This document shows positions 45,501 to 52,377 of a stretch of 52,377 bases of DNA, in pieces. Position 1 is the stretch's first letter; each line of letters opens with the position of its first letter. The stretch is from positions 1 to 52,377 of the forward strand of contig JAFSDQ010000006.1 of NCBI GenBank assembly GCA_017436135.1, in the 5' to 3' direction. The stretch is from Clostridia bacterium (GTDB taxonomy: Bacteria > Bacillota_A > Clostridia > Monoglobales > Monoglobaceae). Made by a program: the position numbers and the translations under genes. The notes under the pieces are model-generated. The model saw only the letters and a program-made list of their open reading frames with translations. It searched no databases and was not told the DNA's origin.

Positions 45501-46140
45501 AAAGCTGGGGAGTCTGCCTGTTAAAATGTCAGTCAGCGAGCTGAAGCGTCGGCGTATGCCCGAGGAGGATTACAGCCTGGGACTGATAGCTCCCACAGAA
45601 GATTTTGTAATGGGAGGGGAAGAAATATCGGCAACAGAGAGGGGAACTATAACCCACTTTGTTCTTCAACATCTTGATATTGGCAAGACAGACACAAAGG
45701 AACAAATAAAGGAACAGATAGATGATATGGTAACAAAGGGAATAATCTCGCCCGGGCAGGGGGAGAGCGTAGATGTCTGCGGAATTTGGGGATTTTTTAC
45801 AGGCGAGCTTGGTAAAAGGCTCAAAGCCTCTGAAAGACACGAGAGAGAATTTGAGTTCTATATGACCATATCCCCTGACGAAATAGGAGAAGAACAAACA
45901 GACGGAGCGGATGATGTTCTTTTGCAGGGTATTGCAGATATGTTCTTTTATGAAGCTGACGGAGTTGTGCTTGTTGATTATAAAACTGACAGAATAAGCA
46001 AAAATATGGCACAGGAGAGAAGCAAAAAATATAAACTGCAAATAGAGTATTATGCCAAAGGCATTGAACAAATATTGAATTTACCCGTCAAAGAGAAGTA
46101 TTTGTATTTTCTGAATTGCGGCGAGGAAATAAAGATGTAA
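42574..46140 (+). CDS. addA: ATP-dependent helicase/nuclease subunit A (AddA)
   Basis: The 1,188-residue UvrD-type helicase with C-terminal RecB nuclease domain works in double-strand-break repair. Motif I is AAAAGSGKTAVLVERI (near residue 25), motif II DEFQDTNILQFEIF (about 404), motif IV/V KIMTIHKSKGLEFPIVFL, VI LLYVAMTRAKEKL, and the nuclease QGIADMFFYEADGVVLVDYKTDR near 1,120-1,140. The ATG at 42574 follows AGAGGTGA. The partner AddB, usually just upstream, is not here; sfsA takes that place. Confidence 0.93.
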   Translation: MGVNWTCQQLEAIETRGGNILVAAAAGSGKTAVLVERIIRMITDKENPVSVDRLLVLTFTDAAAAEMKRKISVAIAKKMEEDPDNEWLREQSIKVGSAPISTIHSYCSRMLTNNAHLTDLPAEFSLIDETENKLLQRKAVDDVLEGYYSRIDKKESFRELVVGWGGIKGDDYLREIIIELHNFLRSLAYPKKWIHNVYQSEYRGIVKFGLEQNSVWMELLKRELYKCCEDIESGLNMVWTIVEREVPADHGFYTYYFDMKNSFCNEFGRLKKEDVTPMQLQRLLNGFVIKNAPKKTGLDEEIVKKISKTRDEYVKDTVKKAARLLSAMDEDNILRLSKCVPVVRTLFNIVRQTEKVHQKYKREKSAIDFEDLEHGLLGLLCNESGEETPLCRKMREYYHEILLDEFQDTNILQFEIFSRLSKKEGNLFMVGDVKQCIYKFRNSDPSIFMGLYKSYDTGNGGKLIRLFKNFRSRREVIDSVNYIFSSVMSERVGGIDYTEEEYLINGAEYPVGSGYETEVIITDAAEEKFEDELLEGLAKEEIEVENVADRIVELVCVDKIKVTDTETRQLRNSRYGDIAVLCRNKKECSLIENALARRGIGTVCESGQQYLDSIEVLTILSFLQIIDNPLQDIPLIAVMRSSMFRFSADELALIRSCAKGRFYTAVEEAAKENKKAEMFLETLKDLRKCAKYMGTDELVWKICNDLNYLSLVGAMPRGEIRRANIKLLLARCSEYEQGSRTGLFNFMQYINTLRESNQDLAPAKEMQGDDDCVKIMTIHKSKGLEFPIVFLSGTAKKFQLKDVHKSIIWDEKLGLGLDYIDTRQRVRYSMPFKMIIGNEMASAGKAEEMRLLYVAMTRAKEKLIISAAVVDRDNRWKSAEYDEMGRVYNVFTDKISCMRDWALSAVLKHPSAGELRGYADRPDIIPRVDTEADIKVRFVKRADSAVGGEYNESEADENETRESLDLARLDYTYKYQKLGSLPVKMSVSELKRRRMPEEDYSLGLIAPTEDFVMGGEEISATERGTITHFVLQHLDIGKTDTKEQIKEQIDDMVTKGIISPGQGESVDVCGIWGFFTGELGKRLKASERHEREFEFYMTISPDEIGEEQTDGADDVLLQGIADMFFYEADGVVLVDYKTDRISKNMAQERSKKYKLQIEYYAKGIEQILNLPVKEKYLYFLNCGEEIKM

Positions 46141-46155
46141 AAGGAGGCGGCTTTT

Positions 46156-47253
46156 ATGAAGGGTTTGATTTTTTCTATTACAGCAGGACAGGGACACAAT
46201 CAAACGGCAAAGGTGCTCAACGATTATTTCAATTCAGCAGGGGTCGAATGCTCCTATATGGATGTGTTTGAATATATAAATCCTATGCTTTCAGAATCTG
46301 TATCAAAAATTTATCTGATGTCTACAAAGAGAATGCCAAAAATATATGGAAAAATCTATCGGCATGTGGAAAAGCACCCCATTGATGAAAAAACAAGCTT
46401 GCCAAAGGTTACCACAAACATATTGGGGCGGAAGCTTGTAAAGCTGATAGAGGAGGAAGCTCCTGATTTTATTATATGTACCCATGTTTTTGCAGCAATT
46501 CTTGTTACCTACCTTAAAGAGGGTATTAAAAAGGACTGTAAAACAGTGGGAATTGTCACTGATTTCACTATACATCCCTATTGGGAGGATACATGCCTTG
46601 ACTATTATGTGACACCAAGCGAAGCCCTGACTCATCAGGGGGTAAGAAGAGGAATACCCGGAGAAAAATTTAAACCCTTTGGAATACCCATTGACACAAA
46701 ATTCGAAACAAAGCTTGATAAGGCAGAAGCGTTTAAAATCCTTGGCATCCCGGAAAAGAAAACCATTCTTGTAATGAGCGGAAGTATGGGCTTTGGCAGA
46801 GTGGTTGAAGAAATTAAAGCTCTTGACCAGCTGGATTATGATTTTCAGATAGTGTCAATTTGCGGAAATAACGAAAAGCTAAAGAAAAGAATAGATGCCC
46901 TGAAAACAAAAAAAGCGGTATTTAATTATGGCTATGTAAATAACGTGGATATTTTTATGGATGCGGCGGAATGTATTATTACAAAGCCAGGCGGCCTTAC
47001 CACAAGCGAGGCACTTGCAAAAGGGCTTCCTATGATAATGAATAACCCTGTGCCGGGTCAGGAGGACAGGAACGTAGAATTCCTTTTAAACGCAGGGGCG
47101 GCAATGAAGATAAGCCGCACATTCCAAGTGGATGATGCCATAAACCAGATGTTTTTAAGTGACAGAAAAGAAATTTTAAGCCGGGCAATAGAGAGTATCA
47201 GCAAGCCCTATGCAACCCGTGACCTGGCAGAATTTATAATGAGTCTTGACTAA
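46156..47253 (+). CDS. MGDG-synthase-type glycosyltransferase (GT28, UgtP-like)
   Basis: The 365-residue protein resembles processive diacylglycerol glucosyltransferases that make cell-membrane glycolipids. N-terminal FSITAGQGHNQTAKVLNDYF is the MGDG-synthase signature. Other motifs: CTHVFAAILVTYLKEG, GIPIDTKF, MSGSMGFGRVVEEIKAL, and the C-terminal sugar-nucleotide site ITKPGGLTTSEALAKGLPMI with NPVPGQEDRN. Peripheral membrane attachment is expected. RBS AAAGGAGG, 15 nt after addA, so probably cotranscribed. Exact sugar and acceptor not determined. Confidence 0.88.
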   Translation: MKGLIFSITAGQGHNQTAKVLNDYFNSAGVECSYMDVFEYINPMLSESVSKIYLMSTKRMPKIYGKIYRHVEKHPIDEKTSLPKVTTNILGRKLVKLIEEEAPDFIICTHVFAAILVTYLKEGIKKDCKTVGIVTDFTIHPYWEDTCLDYYVTPSEALTHQGVRRGIPGEKFKPFGIPIDTKFETKLDKAEAFKILGIPEKKTILVMSGSMGFGRVVEEIKALDQLDYDFQIVSICGNNEKLKKRIDALKTKKAVFNYGYVNNVDIFMDAAECIITKPGGLTTSEALAKGLPMIMNNPVPGQEDRNVEFLLNAGAAMKISRTFQVDDAINQMFLSDRKEILSRAIESISKPYATRDLAEFIMSLD

Positions 47254-47293
47254 CAGAAAATGCCTTTTATATGACGCAAGGCAAGCTTAATTG

Positions 47294-47330
47294 AAAGAAG
47301 CACCGACAACTTCAGTCGGTGCTTCTTTTT
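47294..47330 (+). terminator. Rho-independent terminator between convergent genes
   Basis: AAAGAAGCACCGAC, 7-nt loop, complement and TTTTT; serves the addA-glycosyltransferase unit. Confidence 0.85.
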
Positions 47331-47366
47331 GGGTAAGCCGATTTTTGTATTAAAAACAAGTCGTTC

Positions 47367-47978
47367 TTACTTTCGACCTGTGATTATTCCATAAACCACA
47401 CTTATAATTGCATAGGGTATCAGCAAAACAAGGCATATAATCGAACTAACCGGCGGAAGAAAAATACTTACAAAAAACAACAATCCCATAACAACCGATT
47501 CATAACCTATAAATCGGTTTATTTTTCTGGCTTTTTCAGTATTTACATCATAATTTTTAATATAATCAAACTTTGGCAGATAGTTGCCTATCACAAGGAA
47601 AATAACTCCTACAATAAATGAAACTAACCTTCGTATGTCTAAATTCCAGCCAAGGCTGTATCCTAAAGTTATTATCTGCAATACAACTGTTAAAGGCGGA
47701 ATAATCCATTTTGTTGCTGTTGTAAACTTTTTTCTGTCTCCGTATTTATATGAATTTATGTCATTTATAAAGCAACAAAATGCTTGCAACACCACCATCA
47801 GCATTGGAAGTCCGAAGACCACAAAGCCTTTTGATGCAAAATTATCGGGGTTGCCGTAAATGTTGAAATGAATTGCCATTGTATCGGGCAATTTGTTCCA
47901 TAGTGCCAGTCCAAGCGGTATAGGTAACAGGCAAACAATACTTGTAATTATAAATGCTTTCCATTTGAAAAATTTCAC
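47367..47978 (-). CDS. SdpI-family (DUF1648) membrane protein
   Basis: The 203-residue protein has about six membrane helices and the DUF1648 motif LPDTMAIHFNIYGNPDNFAS between helices 1 and 2. In B. subtilis SdpI gives immunity to the SdpC cannibalism toxin and signals to SdpR; other members may sense membrane-active peptides. GTG start overlapping the regulator's stop by 4 nt, with AGGAGG 10 nt upstream, so translation is coupled. No sdpABC toxin genes are nearby. Confidence 0.85.
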   Translation of the reverse strand: MKFFKWKAFIITSIVCLLPIPLGLALWNKLPDTMAIHFNIYGNPDNFASKGFVVFGLPMLMVVLQAFCCFINDINSYKYGDRKKFTTATKWIIPPLTVVLQIITLGYSLGWNLDIRRLVSFIVGVIFLVIGNYLPKFDYIKNYDVNTEKARKINRFIGYESVVMGLLFFVSIFLPPVSSIICLVLLIPYAIISVVYGIITGRK

Positions 47979-48238
47979 TTCACATTACCTCCTAACATAT
48001 AAATCCAACGAATTACATCTTCAAAAACAGATGTGTTAAGTTCATAGTATATAAAATTTTTGTGCTTTTGTTCGGCAATAAGATTTGCCTTTTTCAGCTT
48101 TGCCAGATGATATGAAACAGTTGCACCCGTTAAGCTAAACCGCTCTCCAATTTCTCCTGCTGATTTTTTTCCATCCTTCAGCATAGATAATATATCTCGC
48201 CTTACCGGATCCGATATGGCCTTTAAAGTCTCATTCAT
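47975..48238 (-). CDS. ArsR/SdpR-family winged-helix repressor
   Basis: The 87-residue protein begins NETLKAISDPVRRDILSML and has the recognition helix SLTGATVSYHLAKLKKANL, closely matching SdpR-type autorepressors. The start is uncertain: ATG 48238 fits the family N-terminus, while an ATG at 48250 or a GTG at 48244 lies nearer the AGGAG site. Its gene precedes sdpI, as in B. subtilis. Two palindromes around its promoter are likely operators. No metal-binding ArsR box is seen. Confidence 0.85.
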   Translation of the reverse strand: MNETLKAISDPVRRDILSMLKDGKKSAGEIGERFSLTGATVSYHLAKLKKANLIAEQKHKNFIYYELNTSVFEDVIRWIYMLGGNVK

Positions 48239-48264
48239 CCCCACTAACATCACTCCTCTAAAGG

Positions 48265-48343
48265 TATTTAGAAATATTTCTAAATAGATTATAACAGAAA
48301 AAATACTCGGCGTCAACACCTATTTAGATTTTTTTCTAAATAG
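48265..48343 (-). promoter_or_regulatory. sdpRI promoter flanked by two palindromic operators
   Basis: Minus-strand TTGACG (48311-48316), 17 nt, TATAAT (48288-48293). Downstream lies a perfect 22-bp palindrome of TATTTAGAAAT and its complement (48265-48286). Upstream CTATTTAGA and TCTAAATAG (48320-48343) repeat the same half-sites. Centres are 56 bp apart. Negative autoregulation by the ArsR-type protein is inferred. Confidence 0.8.
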
Positions 48344-48398
48344 ATTGGCAAAATGGCAGATTACCTTGTAAAATTTTTGGTAAAAACTCAAATAATTA

Positions 48399-48427
48399 TT
48401 GACAAATCTAAAACGTTTTAGTATAAT
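48399..48427 (+). promoter_or_regulatory. Promoter with LacI-type operator
   Basis: TTGACA, 17 nt, TATAAT. The perfect palindrome CTAAAACGTTTTAG (48408-48421) fills the spacer; a central CG with A/T arms is the LacI/CcpA-family operator style. The LacI-family gene at 50358 is the likely repressor. Confidence 0.82.
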
Positions 48428-48502
48428 TCAAATATAAAAGGAGTAAGCTTAAATATGAAGACATCTCAAGCACGAGTATATTAAAAACAGGGGGACAATA
48501 AT

Positions 48503-50230
48503 ATGAAATTTTTTCACGTTTACAATGAGGAATGTTTTAAAGGCCTTGAGAAAAACGGCCTTATAAATAAAGATACAGGATTTAAAATTCAGCACTGTTT
48601 TGCTGTGCCTTATGAGAAAAAGTTTAACGAATTTGCCGCAAAAGGCGGAAAGCTCCACTCAATGATAAAGAAGGATAATATTCCCTTTTATGTTGACAGA
48701 ATTGCAGGGGGTATTACATATCATAAATACGATTTTGACAAGGAGTTGATTAAGGAATATATTGATCTGTTGGGGGAGTGGTTCCTTGGCTTTCAGCTTC
48801 ACGAAAGCGGTTCCAACAGACGACGCAATGACTGGCAGCGAATTCTTCGCCTTAATGACGGCAGCCACGGTCCTTATGATGCAAAAAAACTTCGTGAATT
48901 AACAATACGGGATTATGCACAGCTACCCGATGGCACACCCCTTTCGGCTTTTTCGCAAGATACTCCTGAATTTTATGCAAATATACGTTATGCCGAAACA
49001 CCTGAAGAATTTTTTGAAGAAATGCGGGACCTTTTCAAACGCAGAATGAGTGAGGTCGAGGGGAGAATTCTTCCCTGTGACAGCGGCTACCTTGCAACAA
49101 AAATTCAGGATGAGGTGGGAATGAATACCTTTATGCCCGAGGTTGGTTGTCAGATTGTGCTTATGCGTCTTGCAGTATCCGTTGCCCGAGGTATGGCAAA
49201 AGCATCTAAAAAGATGTGGGGCACATATTACGAGTGTTGGAGAAATACAGTCGAGGAAGACGGAAATGTAGTTTACACTATGCCGTGTTTTAATCTTGAC
49301 CCCACAAACGAATGGTATCTTACGCAACAGATGCATCCCGATGATTTTACATCCTACGGAGAAAACGGCGGTAGCTCAAGGCTTTTGCAGAACAGGATAT
49401 ACTATTATTCGCTTATGGCAGGAGCTGATTATATGGGCGAAGAGTGGGGCCTTAACTGCAGCTATACAGATATGCAGGACTTTACACTTTCGGAGTATGG
49501 TATTGTTAAGAAAAACTTTATAAACAAGGCTCTTACGCTTCGTAATGTAAAGGCAAAAATACCTTTTGCGGTTGTTCTGCCCAAGGATTACAGCTGTGTC
49601 GAAATATATGACTACAAAAGGGACGACGTTGGAGAATACTTATTATGTAAGCTGGCTGGTGTGCAGAAAGAACGTTTTGGACACATCAATGATATAATTA
49701 AGCTTTTGTTTGAGAGAACCTCTGAAATAGGTAATGAAGGACATGTTATAACAAATTCACGTTTTCCTGATGTATTTGACATTATTTATGAAGATGCGTC
49801 AGACGAAGCATTTCGTCAGTATGATTACCTTATTGATGCTACAAAGACAGGTGACTTTTTGGCGGCAAACAAGAATAAGGGATACAAAATTCTTGAAAGC
49901 CGTGACCTTAATAAGCTTGAAAAAGAGCTTCAGGCTCTTATCCCCGAAGTAATGCCGTGCTATGCTGATGACCTTTGCTATCTTGTGTCAGAGGACGAAA
50001 ACGGTTCAAAGTATTTTTCAATTTTTAACAATGAGGGTAATGAAAGATGCTTAAGGAGGGGCAACATCATCCACAGAGAAGCAGATAAAACTGTTAAGGT
50101 TACATTTAAAGAAGCGGCGAACATTAGTGTAATTGCCGAGGGTGCAGACCCTGTAAAAATTGAAAGAATTGATGATTTTAACTATAATATCACAGTTCCT
50201 GCAGCAAGCTTTGCGGTAATTAGGTTTTAA
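48503..50230 (+). CDS. Large protein of unknown function under LacI-type control, possible glycoside hydrolase
   Basis: The 575-residue soluble protein has no signal peptide, and no family is recognised with certainty. The N-terminal three-quarters look like an alpha/beta barrel with acidic and aromatic motifs (GFQLHESGSNRR; YYSLMAGADYMGEEWGLNC), and a C-terminal beta-sandwich (about residues 490-575) resembles the accessory domain of GH-A enzymes such as GH42. Possible catalytic glutamates include those in LHESGS and GEEWG, but this is inference. The ATG follows an AGGGGGA site. Regulation by a sugar-responsive LacI protein and the neighbouring isomerase remnant favour a carbohydrate role. 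Confidence 0.6.
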   Translation: MKFFHVYNEECFKGLEKNGLINKDTGFKIQHCFAVPYEKKFNEFAAKGGKLHSMIKKDNIPFYVDRIAGGITYHKYDFDKELIKEYIDLLGEWFLGFQLHESGSNRRRNDWQRILRLNDGSHGPYDAKKLRELTIRDYAQLPDGTPLSAFSQDTPEFYANIRYAETPEEFFEEMRDLFKRRMSEVEGRILPCDSGYLATKIQDEVGMNTFMPEVGCQIVLMRLAVSVARGMAKASKKMWGTYYECWRNTVEEDGNVVYTMPCFNLDPTNEWYLTQQMHPDDFTSYGENGGSSRLLQNRIYYYSLMAGADYMGEEWGLNCSYTDMQDFTLSEYGIVKKNFINKALTLRNVKAKIPFAVVLPKDYSCVEIYDYKRDDVGEYLLCKLAGVQKERFGHINDIIKLLFERTSEIGNEGHVITNSRFPDVFDIIYEDASDEAFRQYDYLIDATKTGDFLAANKNKGYKILESRDLNKLEKELQALIPEVMPCYADDLCYLVSEDENGSKYFSIFNNEGNERCLRRGNIIHREADKTVKVTFKEAANISVIAEGADPVKIERIDDFNYNITVPAASFAVIRF

Positions 50231-50357
50231 TATTATGAGGTGAATTTTACAGCTAATCATTTATTTTGGCAAAAACTTGCTTTTTCTATATTAAAATGAT
50301 ATAATTTTAATGTAAATTATTTTAAGATAATTCCATTAAAGTTATCGGAGTGATTAT

Positions 50358-51359
50358 ATGAAGAAGCTGACCGTAAAGGACATTGCAAAAAAGGCAGGAG
50401 TATCTGTTACTGCCGTATCCTTTGTTTTAAATAACAAGCCCGGGGTAAGTGCTGCTACCCGTGAAAAAATTCAGAAAATCATAAATGAGACGGAATTTAA
50501 ACCATCATTAACTTCCAAAAAGCTTGTTTTAAACAAGAGCTTTAATATCTGTCTTGTGATGAATGCTTTTTCTTCTCCCTTCGAAGATTTATTCTATTTT
50601 GAAATCACCCGCGGGATAATAAACCAGAGCTTGAAATACGGATACAACATCATTATAAGCAAGCCTGTAATGTCACAGAGTGAGCTTCCGGACCTTGTAT
50701 ATTCGGGGGATGCTGACGGTATAATATTTATGCAGGACATAAGCAAGACGTTAATTGACAAGGCAAATGCAAGCGGTGTTCCGTTTTTAGTTGTTGATTC
50801 ACATTCAAATATCGACGGCGTAACATCAATTAACCCGAACTACAAAAAAGCGGCTTTTGATGCTACATCATATTTAATTAAACATGGGCACACAGATATA
50901 GCCATAATTGCGTCAAGTGTTGTGCCTGACTTCTTTGACCAGACTTTTTCGGGATTTAGCGAGGCTATGAAAAAGCATAATATGGCTCCAAAACCTGATT
51001 TTTGTAACATTTCCGCATCAAGCGAGGATTCGGCGTACGAGGAAGCTAAAAAGCTTTTTAAAAGAAAAAACATACCATCTGCCGTTTTGTGTACAGTTGA
51101 CAGCTTTGCTATCGGTGTTATGAGATGTGCAAAGGATATAAACTTGAAAATTCCCGAGGATGTTTCCATAATAGGTATTGATGATATTCTGCTTTCCCGG
51201 TATATTGAGCCAAAGCTTACAACAATTGGTATTGATAAAGCAGGAATGGGAACGCTTGCTATGGATATGATAATTCAGAAAATAAAAGGAAAAAATGCAG
51301 AAAGTATTCTGCTTCCTATGGAGCTGATTGAACGAGACTCGGTAAAAACAAAAAAATAA
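50358..51359 (+). CDS. LacI-family transcriptional regulator
   Basis: The 333-residue protein has the classic N-terminal HTH (LTVKDIAKKAGVSVTAVSFV) and hinge helix, then a periplasmic-binding-like sensor domain (GDADGIIFM, VPDFFDQTFSGFSEAM, CTVDSFAIGVMRCAKD, DVSIIGIDDI) that binds a sugar. The ATG follows ATCGGAG. It lies 127 bp after the unknown gene whose promoter has a LacI-type palindrome, so it is probably its repressor; no matching palindrome was found before its own gene. Confidence 0.93.
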   Translation: MKKLTVKDIAKKAGVSVTAVSFVLNNKPGVSAATREKIQKIINETEFKPSLTSKKLVLNKSFNICLVMNAFSSPFEDLFYFEITRGIINQSLKYGYNIIISKPVMSQSELPDLVYSGDADGIIFMQDISKTLIDKANASGVPFLVVDSHSNIDGVTSINPNYKKAAFDATSYLIKHGHTDIAIIASSVVPDFFDQTFSGFSEAMKKHNMAPKPDFCNISASSEDSAYEEAKKLFKRKNIPSAVLCTVDSFAIGVMRCAKDINLKIPEDVSIIGIDDILLSRYIEPKLTTIGIDKAGMGTLAMDMIIQKIKGKNAESILLPMELIERDSVKTKK

Positions 51360-51385
51360 AAGACTGCTGTGCAGTCTTTTATTTT
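51358..51385. terminator. Bidirectional terminator after LacI gene
   Basis: AAAAGACTGC, TGT, exact complement, then A/T-rich tail; overlaps the LacI stop and lies between convergent genes. Confidence 0.8.
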
Positions 51386-51388
51386 ATT

Positions 51389-51715
51389 TTATTTGCTATA
51401 CTCATTACACAACAAATAAAGGGGTTCTTCGTCTTCTTCAATTTCAGGAAAACGCCCTGTTTTTTCATAAAAACGGTTGTCCTTTGCATCATCATTACAC
51501 ATTGATACTTCCTGAACGATTATTGTGCCTTTTCCCTCCTCGCCCCAGAACTTATGGTAAAGTCCGGGGGTCAGGGTTACGCTGTCACCGGGCTTTAAGC
51601 AAAGCTCGTTTGCAGGAATTAGTTCTGCATCAATTCCCTTATCTTTTAGGCTGTCAGCTAAAGAGTTAGCAATTTTTTCATAATAGATGCAACCTCTTTT
51701 TGTTGTTTCTATCAA
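51389..51715 (-). pseudogene. D-lyxose isomerase-like cupin, C-terminal half
   Basis: The 108 residues match the C-terminal half of the D-lyxose ketol-isomerase (DUF1498) family: LKPGDSVTLTPGLYHKFWGE, VQEVSMCNDDAKDNRFYEKT and GRFPEIEEDEEPLYLLCNEY. The full family is about 225 residues, and the missing N-terminal part holds the first metal-binding histidines. The remaining start is a TTG without a good ribosome site, and the first 18 residues read unlike the family. Probably a truncated, inactive gene. Confidence 0.75.
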
Positions 51716-51752
51716 GTTTCAACGGTAATATTTATCAGTGAAATTTATATAA

Positions 51753-51776
51753 ACAAACTCGCCAAAGCGAGTTTGT
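51753..51776 (-). terminator. Hairpin between tRNA cluster and isomerase remnant
   Basis: ACAAACTCGC with its complement; followed by TTATATAAA on the minus strand. Between it and the tRNA cluster lie arms TTACTTATTAC (51801) and GTAATAAGTAA (51852) of a longer inverted repeat. Nothing else is seen in 51716-51860. Confidence 0.45.
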
Positions 51777-51860
51777 ACCATACTTCTTCCTTATTCAATA
51801 TTACTTATTACTTTCCAAAAATCGACAAGTATTTTAGGGAATAGTGAATAGGTAATAAGT

Positions 51861-51896
51861 AAAATCGGCATTCCTCTGTCGAAGAATGCCGATTTT
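51861..51896 (-). terminator. Rho-independent terminator of the tRNA operon
   Basis: AAAATCGGCATTC and its complement around a 10-nt loop, directly downstream of tRNA-Cys on the minus strand. Confidence 0.75.
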
Positions 51897-51971
51897 TGGA
51901 GGCGCCACCCAGATTTGAACTGGGGAATAAAGCTTTTGCAGAGCTCTGCCTTACCACTTGGCTATGGCGCC
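51897..51971 (-). tRNA. tRNA-Cys (anticodon GCA)
   Basis: Acceptor GGCGCCA pairs with TGGCGCC, discriminator U, encoded CCA (51897-51899). Anticodon loop CTGCAAA; T-arm CCCAG-TTCAAAT-CTGGG. Last tRNA of the cluster. Confidence 0.95.
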
Positions 51972-52026
51972 GTATATTTAATTGTTATGATAAAAGACGC
52001 AATAATATGCGTCTTTTATCATAGAT

Positions 52027-52101
52027 TGGAGCGGAAGACGAGATTCGAACTCGCGACGTTCACCTTGGCAAGGTGACGCTCTACCACTGAGCCACTCCCG
52101 C
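52027..52101 (-). tRNA. tRNA-Gly (anticodon GCC)
   Basis: Acceptor GCGGGAG, anticodon loop TTGCCAA, T-loop TTCGAAT, encoded CCA. A full cloverleaf is visible. Confidence 0.95.
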
Positions 52102-52125
52102 AAATCAATTTTCTTAAAAGAAAAT

Positions 52126-52201
52126 TGGTGCCTCCGGGCGGAATCGAACCACCGACACGGGGATTTTCAGTCCCCTGCTCTACCGACTGAGCTACAGAGG
52201 C
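52126..52201 (-). tRNA. tRNA-Phe (anticodon GAA)
   Basis: Acceptor GCCTCTG/CGGAGGC, anticodon stem GGGGA with loop CTGAAAA, T-loop TTCGATT, encoded CCA. Confidence 0.95.
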
Positions 52202-52205
52202 ATAT

Positions 52206-52282
52206 TGGCGATCCGGATGGGGTTCGAACCCACGACCTCCAGCGTGACAGGCTGGCATTCTAACCAACTGAACTACCGGACC
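52206..52282 (-). tRNA. tRNA-Asp (anticodon GTC)
   Basis: Acceptor GGTCCGG/CCGGATC (one G-U pair), anticodon loop CTGTCAC in stem CCAGC/GCTGG, T-loop TTCGAAC, encoded CCA. Confidence 0.95.
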
Positions 52283-52287
52283 GAATA

Positions 52288-52363
52288 TGGTGGGCACTAC
52301 AGGGCTCGAACCTGTGACCCTCTGCTTGTAAGGCAGATGCTCTCCCAGCTGAGCTAAGCGCCC
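52288..52363 (-). tRNA. tRNA-Val (anticodon TAC)
   Basis: Acceptor GGGCGCT/AGTGCCC, anticodon loop CTTACAA in stem TCTGC/GCAGA, T-loop TTCGAGC, encoded CCA. The cluster may continue beyond the window. Confidence 0.95.
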
Positions 52364-52377
52364 TTGTTGTAAAAAGT

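Noticed and set aside
52019..52297. Minus-strand protein-coding frame across the tRNA cluster
   Set aside because: It lies wholly over tRNA genes with complete cloverleaves; a typical spurious frame.

Overview
The window looks like chromosome from a low-GC, spore-forming member of the Bacillota, probably class Clostridia. The signs are spoIIE with a Spo0A-type box in its promoter, a DUF4364 gene, AddA recombination machinery, SLH-domain secretion, strong AGGAGG ribosome sites, frequent GTG/TTG starts and typical sigma-A promoters. No species can be named from the sequence.

Layout. 1-1.4 kb: the end of an EAL-domain protein and a PHP phosphatase. 1.4-11.3 kb: a carbohydrate (pectin/uronate-type) region with a GH2 beta-galactosidase, an AraC regulator, a truncated gene, a LOG protein, an unknown probably helical protein, a KduI fused to an extra N-terminal domain, and KduD. 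Two promoters here have the same architecture (TTGCAA-N15-TTGCAA-N22-TATAAT), pointing to one AraC-type regulon. 11.3-12.9 kb: small membrane proteins (zinc ribbon, DUF2752, DUF4830). 13.2-18.3 kb: a tight housekeeping operon (RsuA-type pseudouridine synthase, PdxK/PdxY-like kinase, YifB/ComM, TrmL, DegV, DUF4364), then alaS and a HIT protein. 21.4-26.7 kb: an HTH remnant, ispE, ftsH, a cyclophilin lipoprotein, a LUD protein and an ECF S component. 26.8-34.2 kb: spoIIE, a TM2/DUF2752 pair, a collagen-like protein with a neighbouring glycosyltransferase, and a four-helix-bundle (S23/IVP) gene behind an unusual hairpin array, followed by comF. 34.3-47.3 kb: pth, mfd, a PpiC foldase, an SLH-transglutaminase protein, sfsA, addA and an MGDG-synthase-like glycosyltransferase. 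47.3-51.7 kb: an sdpRI-like autoregulated pair, a LacI-controlled large protein of unknown function, its probable LacI repressor, and a truncated D-lyxose-isomerase-like gene. 51.9-52.4 kb: five tRNA genes (Val-Asp-Phe-Gly-Cys order) on the minus strand.

Intergenic DNA is rich in non-coding elements. Two copies of a 274-bp MITE flanked by TA lie in opposite orientation, each inserted a few bases upstream of a gene. A 340-bp element has ends that are outward-facing terminators, and a 220-bp element has about 36-bp terminal inverted repeats. A nine-unit AGCTAAATT/AATTTAGCT array with mini-hairpins forms the leader of the S23-comF transcript, and there are several GTAGGG-headed and GC-rich hairpin repeats. 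The array and the shared-promoter regulon are the strongest candidates for something not yet described. All family assignments are by eye from motifs and have not been searched.
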